This document shows positions 1 to 9,400 of a DNA stretch of 33,698 nt, piece by piece (position 1 is the stretch's first letter; each line of letters starts with the position of its first letter). The stretch covers positions 1-33,698 of the forward strand of contig DYSI01000023.1 of assembly GCA_020718275.1 (NCBI GenBank). Direction: 5' to 3'. Both the position numbers and the translations under genes were made by a program. The notes beneath the pieces are model-generated. The model searched no databases and was not told the DNA's origin. It worked only from the letters and a program-made list of their open reading frames with translations. Source of the DNA: Draconibacterium orientale. GTDB lineage: Bacteria > Bacteroidota > Bacteroidia > Bacteroidales > UBA1556.

Positions 1-430
1 GGACGACAAAGTTATATAATTATTTTATTTAACTTTGTCTCCTACTTTAATTTAAGGTGTCTTTTACTCATTCTACGGAATCCTAAATTTGTTTTTTTAA
101 TTTACAGATTGTCGATTAAATTCGTTTCGATTTATTGGAAAAAATGAAACACGGATGATGAATTTAGGAATTTTACATGTTTTTTTTTGAAACAATGATG
201 GAGTTTGTCATATTGTTAGAATTAGATTTAAGGCAAAGTAGTTTTGATAGTGCCTCATCTGTTTTATTAATAACAGGATTTTGAAGTATGTGATAAAAAC
301 ACAAAGTATGTTGTTTTTTTGTTGAAATAATGTTTTATCTATTATTTTTCATTTAAATAGTTGAATTATATTAAATTTGCGATTCCTATTATCAATATAA
401 ATTAGCATATCAATCTAAATACATAAAACG

Positions 431-493
431 ATGAAGCAATTTCTACTTTTATTAAGCTTAATCTTGACTTTTGCCTTTAGCGTAAAATCACAA
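431..493 (+). other. Predicted Sec signal peptide of the giant protein
   Basis: MKQFLLLLSLILTFAFSVKSQ: basic start, hydrophobic core, small-residue cleavage region. Confidence 0.8.
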
Positions 494-3400
494 GTAAATG
501 TTTTCAGCGAGAATTTTGAAGGAACCAGTCTTTCCATGACCTCAAGTTCGATGACTGGGCTTAACAATTGGGCAATCAGTACAAGTCTCCATGCAGGAGG
601 TCTAAAATCAGACAGTGCTCGAGTAGCGGCAAGTGATACTACCTATTTGACCTCTTCAGCCTTTAGTACCACTGGATCTTATGTGGTGAATTTACAATTT
701 AAGCAAATTTGTAAGATACATTGGCTAGACGCCGCAATAGTAGAAGTTTCCAATGATAATGGAGCTACATGGACAAGACTCAATGGAATGTATTATCAGG
801 GTCTAGCTCAGTTTGGCAATATAGGAAATCGTTTTACGGCAGTTTCGTACGCAGTAGATTGGAATGCATCAGTAGACGCAGCTGTACCAACCAATACTTG
901 GTGGAAAACGGAGCAGTTTAATATTTCATCACTCGTTTCTAATTCCGCACAAGTGAAGGTTCGATTTGGATTAATTGATGGCGACGGAATGGGAGCCAAT
1001 TTTAATTATGGTTGGTTGTTAGATGATATTATTGTTAGTGTTCCTTCACAATTTGAAGCAACTGCAATGAGTTATAATTTACCCTATGCTTTGACCTCTG
1101 GTTGTGGACTTAGTAATGAAACCGTACAAATAAAAATTCTTAATTCGGGTGCTGGCATTATCAATGGTAATTTAACTGCTAGTTTTCAAAGAGATGGAAG
1201 TGCTGCTGTAACAGAGACGGTTTCACAATCAATCAATCCCACCGATTCTTTGCTTTACACCTTTAATACGGCTATCAATTTATATTCTTCCGTCGACACG
1301 CTTTATCCAATTAAGGTTTGGGTGAGTTTAGTTGGCGACCCAAATCAAACTAATGATACCATCATCGATACCCTTGCAAGCCGTGTGCCTTTGTCACCAC
1401 CTGTGATTACTGATCCCACCATTCCTTTTAATACCAGTGTTACCCTGCATGCAATCCATACTGACACTTTATTTTGGTATTCTGATCCTTTAGCACAAAA
1501 TCAGCTATCGATGGGGCAATATTTTACCACTCCTGTTTTATTAGATACCACTATTTTTTATGTTCAAGCTAGTGGTGCTATGCCAGATGTTAAAATCACT
1601 GAAATTGTTCAGTATGAAACAGGAATGGGGGCTACTAATCCATATCCGGCATGGATAACAGGAGTTGCAAGTGGTGATTTTGATGGCGTTGAAATTACAA
1701 ATCTTGGCAATGCACCCGCCAACTTATCAGGTTGGACACTCAATTTTTATAGTACTGCCACCTCTAATGGTACGAATGGTGCCTTTACTTTTCCTATTGG
1801 TACTATTTTACCCAGTGGAGGCATTTCGGTAATTGATATTAAAAACACTTCCGCAGTAAATAATCCAGCTAATTTTTATTTTGGTGCAGGTCTTACATCG
1901 GCAAACCCTCAGTCTAGCACTGTTCAAGCATACTATATTAAGGACCTGGGAGGTAATGTAATAGATGCAGTTTCAGCCAACGGACAAGTATTTGATGCTC
2001 TTGCTACTGGCGTTACCGCAGCCGATTGGGTAGGTGTTGTTCCCTCTTCATCGGGTAAGGCTGGTATTTCGAGACTAACGTCCGACTCCGACAGTGCCTC
2101 TGACTGGGGTATTGCCAGCATTAATCCTATAATGCAAAGTTTTGGTACTTTGAATCCGGGATTAACGATAGGACAAGGCTCTAGTGGAGTTGGTACTGCA
2201 TGTCCAAGTATAGCAAAGCCTGTGAAGGTAATGATATCGGGAATGCCGATTTATAATGCAGGAGTCACCAGTATAACAAGTCCTTCAGGTGCCTATACTC
2301 AGGGGTCTATTGTGCCTGTAACGGTTAATCTTAAGAATTTTTCGGGAGACACACTAAAGAAAGTTAATATTTCGTACAGTGTGAATGGCGTTTTGAAAAA
2401 CACTTTTGCATGGACTGGCAATTTGTTGTATAACCAAACTACATCAGTAACCATCGGTACCGATACCTTCAGTGGAGGAGCTTATAGTTATAAAGCATGG
2501 ACATGGTTGCCCAATGATAGTGCCGACCAATACACTTCAAATGATACTGCCACGGGCATAGCTTATGTTTGCCTGAGTGGTACTTTCACCTTAGGAGGTT
2601 CGAGCGCCGACTTTAGCGATTTTGCAGTTTTTAACTCTATTATTTCCAATGTGGGTGTTTGCGGACCAACGGTCATCAATATTCTTCCAGGCACTTATAA
2701 TGTTCAGCTAAATTATGGTCTTATCAATGGATCTTCTAACATCAATCAATTGACTTTTCAATCATCAACAGGAGTAAATACTGATGTGGTATTGCAATAT
2801 GCTGCTGCTAGTACTGCTGATAATTTCGTGGTTAAGTTGACTGGAACTCAATATGTGAATTTTAAAAACTTAACTATCGAAGCTAGCGGTACAACCTACG
2901 GCTATGCACTACTATTACTGAATGGAGCTAGTAATAACTCATTTGAGGGAAATATAATACGATCCATTACAACCGTTAGTTCATCTAGTAATCCTGTAAG
3001 ACTTTATGGTGGAGGAACTCATTATAATAGTTTCAAAAATAATATTATTAGCGGTGGGTTTTATGGAATTTATGCCTATGGCTCTAGTTCAACCGCTAAG
3101 ATCAATGGAAACCAATTTATTAATAATGATATTTCTGGTTTCTATTATTACGCTACTTACCTTTTTTATCATGATTCTTTGCAGTTTCTTAACAATAGTG
3201 TTCATGACGGAATCAATACTACTCAATACGGTATAAATGCAAATTATTGTGATAATTATTCCAATTTATCCAATAATAAGGTAGTCTTATTCCCATCCTC
3301 ATACGCCTATGCCATGCGAGTTGCTTATAGTAATTATACAAATCCAGCCTTGGGTAGAGTAATAGTATCCAATAACATGATAAGTATTGGTTCAGGTACT

Positions 3401-6400
3401 ATCACTAATTATGGATTGTATGTATTTTATTCAAGTAATACGCACGTATTGTACAATAGCATACATATCGAATCGGGCGGGGGAAGCAGTCGTGCACTTT
3501 ATCAAAATGGTACAACTACGGTTACGGGGCAAATTTTTAAGAATAATATTTTCTCCTCGAAAGATGGATTTGCGGCATACTTTAATACTCCAGCAAGCAT
3601 TAGTTATTGCGATTATAACGACTACTATTGTACCACTGCCACATTAGCTTATCATGGAGGGAATATTGCCACCCTGGCCGCATTGCAATTAGCAAGTGGA
3701 AAGGATTCAAACTCAGTTGCACTAGATCCATTATACACTTCAATTAGTGATTTACATGCTAGTGCTTTGGGTATTAATGCCGCAGGAAGCCCTGATTCAT
3801 TGGTAAGTATAGATTATGATGGTTTCCCACGGGATGTTACCACTCCTGATATCGGTGCCGATGAGTTTATTATGTGGAATGATGATGCTGGGGTTTTAGC
3901 CTTAGTTTCTCCTGTAATTGCTTGTCCAGCTTCTAGCTCATCCATTGAAGTTAAGGTAAGAAATTTTGGTATTGATACGCTGTTTACGGCCACAGTTAAT
4001 TGGAAAGTTAATGGTATAGCTCAAACTTCGTATATTCTTTCTGATACACTTTTACCTGGGCAAACCGCCAACGTAGTTTTAGGGAATTATGTATTTCAAG
4101 ATTCTATCAATTATGTTTTAAATTTTTGGACCACCAATCCTAATGGAGTGGTTGATTTGAATAACCCAAACGATTCCTTGAATTTCCCATTTTTTAAAGC
4201 AGCCTTAGCCGGAGGAACCTATACCATTGGCTCAAATGCTAGCAATGATTTTCCAAATTTTGCAACTGCCATTGATTATTTGACGAATTACGGCATTTGT
4301 GGATCGGTAGTATTCAATGTTGATTCAGGAACTTATAATGGTAATCTGCTTATTTCTAATATTTTAGGTACTGATGCAAATAATACTATCACTTTCCAAT
4401 CAACGACCTCAGACAGTACCGATGTTAAGATAGTTTCATCTTCAGCAAGTACCATTAGCTTTATCGGGGCCTCATATATCAATTTTAAAAACATTTCAGT
4501 TATAAATAGTTCGGCTAGTCAGGCGGTTGCAATAAAGAATGGAACTCATCACCTTGCATTTAATAATTGTGTTATTCGAGTGCCGCTTTCTACTTCTAGT
4601 GCTGTTGCTCCGATTTATAATTATACGGGAATAGATTATAACTTAACCTTTACAAATAATGCCATCATTGGCGGTTATTATGGGGTTTATAATTATGGAG
4701 GTTCATCCACTAGTTTAGAAAGCTCCAATGTTTTTAGCAATAATATTATTTCTGATTTTTATTTATCTGGATTGTATAATTATTATCAAGATTCAATTAT
4801 AATTAACGGAAACAGAATAAGTAATTCTGCGGCTTCTGCTACCAATTACGGTATCTATGCATATTATTGTGATGATGCCATCGAAGTAAGTAATAATGTG
4901 ATTAAGTTGAACGGTGCTGGAACACAATATGGGGTGTATTTATATTATTGTGATGCTAGCGTTGGCAGCCATGCAGTAGTAGCAAACAATATGGTTTCGA
5001 TAATTAATAATAGTACCAAATACGGAATTTATTCTGCCTATGGTACCAATCATGATTATTTTTACAATTCCATTAATATATCAGGAACAGGTGCTTCTTA
5101 TGCGATGTATTTTAATGGCTATGCTGGTCATAGTATTAAAAATAATAATTTAATCAATGGAGGCACTGGAACTGGCACTCGTTACGCGCTTTATTTGAAT
5201 AGCGCTTATCCACCAGCATCTGATTATAATAATATCTATTGTGCCAATGGCAATGCTGCTTTTTGGGTCTCAGCCAAAGCAACTTTAGCTGATTATCAAA
5301 CAGCCTCAAGTCTTGATGCTCATTCGGTAAGTCTTCCAGTAGTATTTTTTGCGCCAAACAATCTACATACCGTCAGTTCAACCGTTAATGGCTATGGTAC
5401 ACCAGTCTATATCACCCATGATATCGATGGAGATTTACGAAATACCTTAACACCAGATATTGGCGCTGATGAATTTGATCCACCAGCACAAGAAGCAGCT
5501 TTGATTGAAGTTTTTGAACCCACTACCAGTTGCGGAATGGATACTGTTGAAGTAAAAATAAAAATTGCCAACTTCGGATTAGATACTATCTCGGGTAATT
5601 TAACGGCAAACTATTCAATACTAGGCAATGCCAATGTGGTGACCGAGAACATAAGCACCATGATTTTACCCGGTGATACGCTTGATTATACCTTTATTGG
5701 TAAGGCAATTATTAGTTCGCCAATTGATTCTACCTTTTATCTAAACAGTTGGATTAGCCTCACTGGTGATCCAATTCAGCTAAATGATACAATCTTAAAA
5801 GTATTTAATAATAATACGATTCCTTCGGCACCAGTAATTAGTAGTTCAACAACTACTTATGGCAATACCGCTTTGATATCGGCAACGGCTATAGGAACTA
5901 TCTTATGGTTCGCAACGGATACTTCGATGTCTCCAGTCGGACTTGGAACTTCATACACCACACCTGTGCTATTCGATACCACTCAGTTTGTTGCCAAGGT
6001 GCTTTCGACGAATGGTTGCTATAGCGATTATTCATATACCAATGTCATCGTAACTGGAATTCCAACTGGTGAAGTAGGAATAGCTGAGATTTTGGTAAAT
6101 TCCGGTTGTGGATTAGACACCAACGAATCGGTTACGATTCGCGTATTTAACAATGGAACACAAACGGTAAATACAAACTTAACGGCTCGTTATAAGATTA
6201 ATGCCAATGCCTATACAAGTTTTGAAACAATCAATATTCCAGTGCCATCGCAAGACACCATTGATTATGTATTTATCAATAAGGCCGATCTTTACGCATA
6301 CAATGCAGATACTGTTTTCAAAATTAAAGCAGAAGTGCTATTAACGGGCGACCCATATCATACTAACGATACCTTAACTTTATCTGGCATTGAATCTAAT

Positions 6401-9400
6401 TTAACAGCGGTTGATCCAATAGTAGTTTCTCCTCAATCGCTTGCCTATGGTGCCTCAGTTACTTTGACTGCCACTAGTCTCGATACCTTAATTTGGTATG
6501 GAACAGATACTTCCACAGTGGAGGATTATGTAGGTCATTATTATACAACGCCTTACCTCTATGCAGATACTACCTTCTACGTAGAAGCAGTTTTGGGAGC
6601 TAGCTATGGCGCTGCTGGAACTAATATTGCACCATTAGCAACCGCTAGTGCAAGTAATTGCAGTACTGGGCCTTGCGGTGCACTGAATGATTTGAATTTA
6701 GGCGTTTGTGGAACTCAATTGATGTGGATTTCAACTGCTTCGCCACCATCTTCGGTTCCTCATACCGATTATATAGATTTTGAATGGATCGCACCACAAT
6801 CGATTAGCGGAATGAAAATTCATCATGCACAAACGACTACTCGATTACTTTCTGGCGGAGAATTATATTATTGGAACGGTAGTGCTTGGGTATATTTCTA
6901 CACCTTCACCAATTTGCCAATGCAATGCGAAAATATGGTGATGTTCCCTTTAGTAACTACTACCAAGTTTAGGATTACCACTTTCCAAACGAGTGGAACT
7001 CAATTATCGAATCCTAATTTTAGAGAAATTGAAGTTTTTGCTGCTGCTACTGGTTGCGCAAGTAATAGGATACCAATACAAATCAATGTGGCATCGCCAC
7101 CAGCAGTAGATGCCGGTATTTATTCTATTGACTCTCCTTCATTAAGTTCACCATCAGGAGTAAATACGCCAATTCAAGTGAAGCTTAAAAACTTTGGAAC
7201 TTCAACGCTTACTAGTGCTAGCATCATTTATTTCTTAGATAATGTGCCAAAAGACACCTTTGCTTGGACCGGAAGTTTAGCGTTCAATCAGGTTTCATCT
7301 CCAATTACTATTTCATCCGATGTTTTTGTTGGAGGTTTACATACCATAATGGCTAAAGTGATTAACCCAAATGGCATAGTGTCAGGGGTAAATCCTAACG
7401 ATTCAATGATACTTGCTTTCTCAGCTTGTATGAATGGAAACTATACCGTTGGAGGGGCAAGTGCGGATTTTGTGGATATCTATACTGCCATTTCAGCAGT
7501 ACAAACTGCTGGTGTTTGTGGGCATGTGGTATTTTTACTCATCCCAGATACTATTAACGGTCAATTGATAATCCCTGCAATTGCTGGTTTGGATTCTAAT
7601 AATACCGTAACTTTCCAATCTGCTACAGGTGATAGTACCGATTTTGTTATTCAATATGCAGCTACTGGAACTGCAGATAATTACGTAGTGCGCTTTGCCG
7701 CCAGCAAGTACATCACGCTCCGTAAAGTTACTATAAAAGCGCTTGGTGCTACTTATGCCTATGGGGTGGAACTCACAGGTGGAGCTAGTTACAATACGGT
7801 TGAGAATTGCTATATTTATTCTGCAGTTTCAACTTCATCCTACGGACGCCCACTGGTTATTACTGGTGGAACTAATAATAAATTTAACACCATTAGCAAT
7901 AATATCATCGATGGTGGTTATTACGGTATTTATTTGAGCGGGTCTAGTTCATCGGCGCTTGATAAAGGGAATAAAATTTTGAATAACGACATCAAGAATT
8001 TTTACTACTACGGTCTTTACTTGTATTATCAGGATTCAGTACAAGCCATTGGAAACTATATTCATGATGGTACAAATTTGTATCAGTATGGTATGTATAC
8101 TTATTACATATTCAATGGATTTGATATTAGTAAGAATATTATTGATTTGAATCCAGCATCTTATGCCTATGCCATGCGCATCTACTTTGCTAATTATTAT
8201 TCAATTACTACAAATCCTCGAAATGTAGGAAAAGTATATAACAATATGATAAGCATCAATAGTGGAACTGGAATTAATTATGGTTTGTATGATTACTATT
8301 GTGATAAGGTTGAATATTATTTTAATACTGTAAATATTTCTAGCGGAGATTTGAGCTCTAGGGCATTATATCAATACAATACAAGCTCCAATACGATTGG
8401 ACAAACCCATATCAATAACATTTATTCTAATACCTCTGGTGGTTACGCAGCTTATTACGGCACCCCTGTTTCGGTAAATAATGCTGATTATAACAACTAC
8501 TTTGTCACTGGAACAAAACTAGCTTATTGGAATGGTGATAAGGTCGATTTATCAGCATTACAAACCGCTAGCGGATATGATACTCATTCTAAATCAGTTG
8601 ATCCAACGTATTACTCCAACACTAATTTACACTCCAACGCTCTGCTTTTGGATGGTGCCGGATTTAGTATTAGTGGAATTACTGAAGATATTGATGGACA
8701 TTTAAGGTCTACTACTCCCGATATTGGCGCAGATGAATTTACAACATCACCCAATGATGCCGGAGTTTTTGGAATATCAAGCTCTACCACTCCTGCCTTA
8801 TCAGGAACTCATCCCTTGAAGGTGAAAATTAAAAACTATGGTACTGACACCTTGCAAACAGTTAATGTGAACTTCTCCTTGAATGGCGTACTAAATACTA
8901 CTCCATTAACTTGGAATGGAAGTTTGCTCCCAGGGGATACTGTTCTTAATCTGAATGTTGCCAATGGTAGTTTTATCACTGGAAACAATCTAGTGAAAGC
9001 CTGGACATCTATGCCTAATGGCGTAATCGATGGTCAAACCATGAATGATACTTTGCACACCAGTATTTATGGTTGTAGTAATTTCTTACATGGAACCTAT
9101 ACTGTAGGGGGCGCCACAGCCGATTACCCCACTATTAGTAGTGCCGTTGATGCCCTTAATATTTGCGGGATTGATAGTGCGGTAGTTTTCTTGATTAATC
9201 CAGGAAATTATAACGAGCAATTTGAGCTTACAGCCATTAGCGGAGCAGATAGTTTGAATACCGTTACTTTTACCTCCTCACTTTACGATAGTACGAGTGT
9301 AAATATCAATTATAGTCCCGGCGGATTAAAACCCTATGTGGTTTCCCTTAATGGGACTGACTATGTACACTTTAAAAACCTAAGTATTGAAGTAACCAAC

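Noticed and set aside
5-39. 10-bp inverted repeat GACAAAGTTA/TAACTTTGTC at the window edge
   Set aside because: 15-nt AT loop and no T-tract; the upstream gene is outside the window, so a terminator call cannot be supported.
180-188. T9 homopolymer upstream of the giant gene as a phase-variation tract
   Set aside because: About 240 bp from the start codon, in a region full of T-runs, with no promoter elements spaced across it.
372-379. TAAATTTG as the -7 promoter element of the giant gene
   Set aside because: Matches TAnnTTTG, but no TTG lies at 17-23 nt upstream and the region is very AT-rich; left uncalled.
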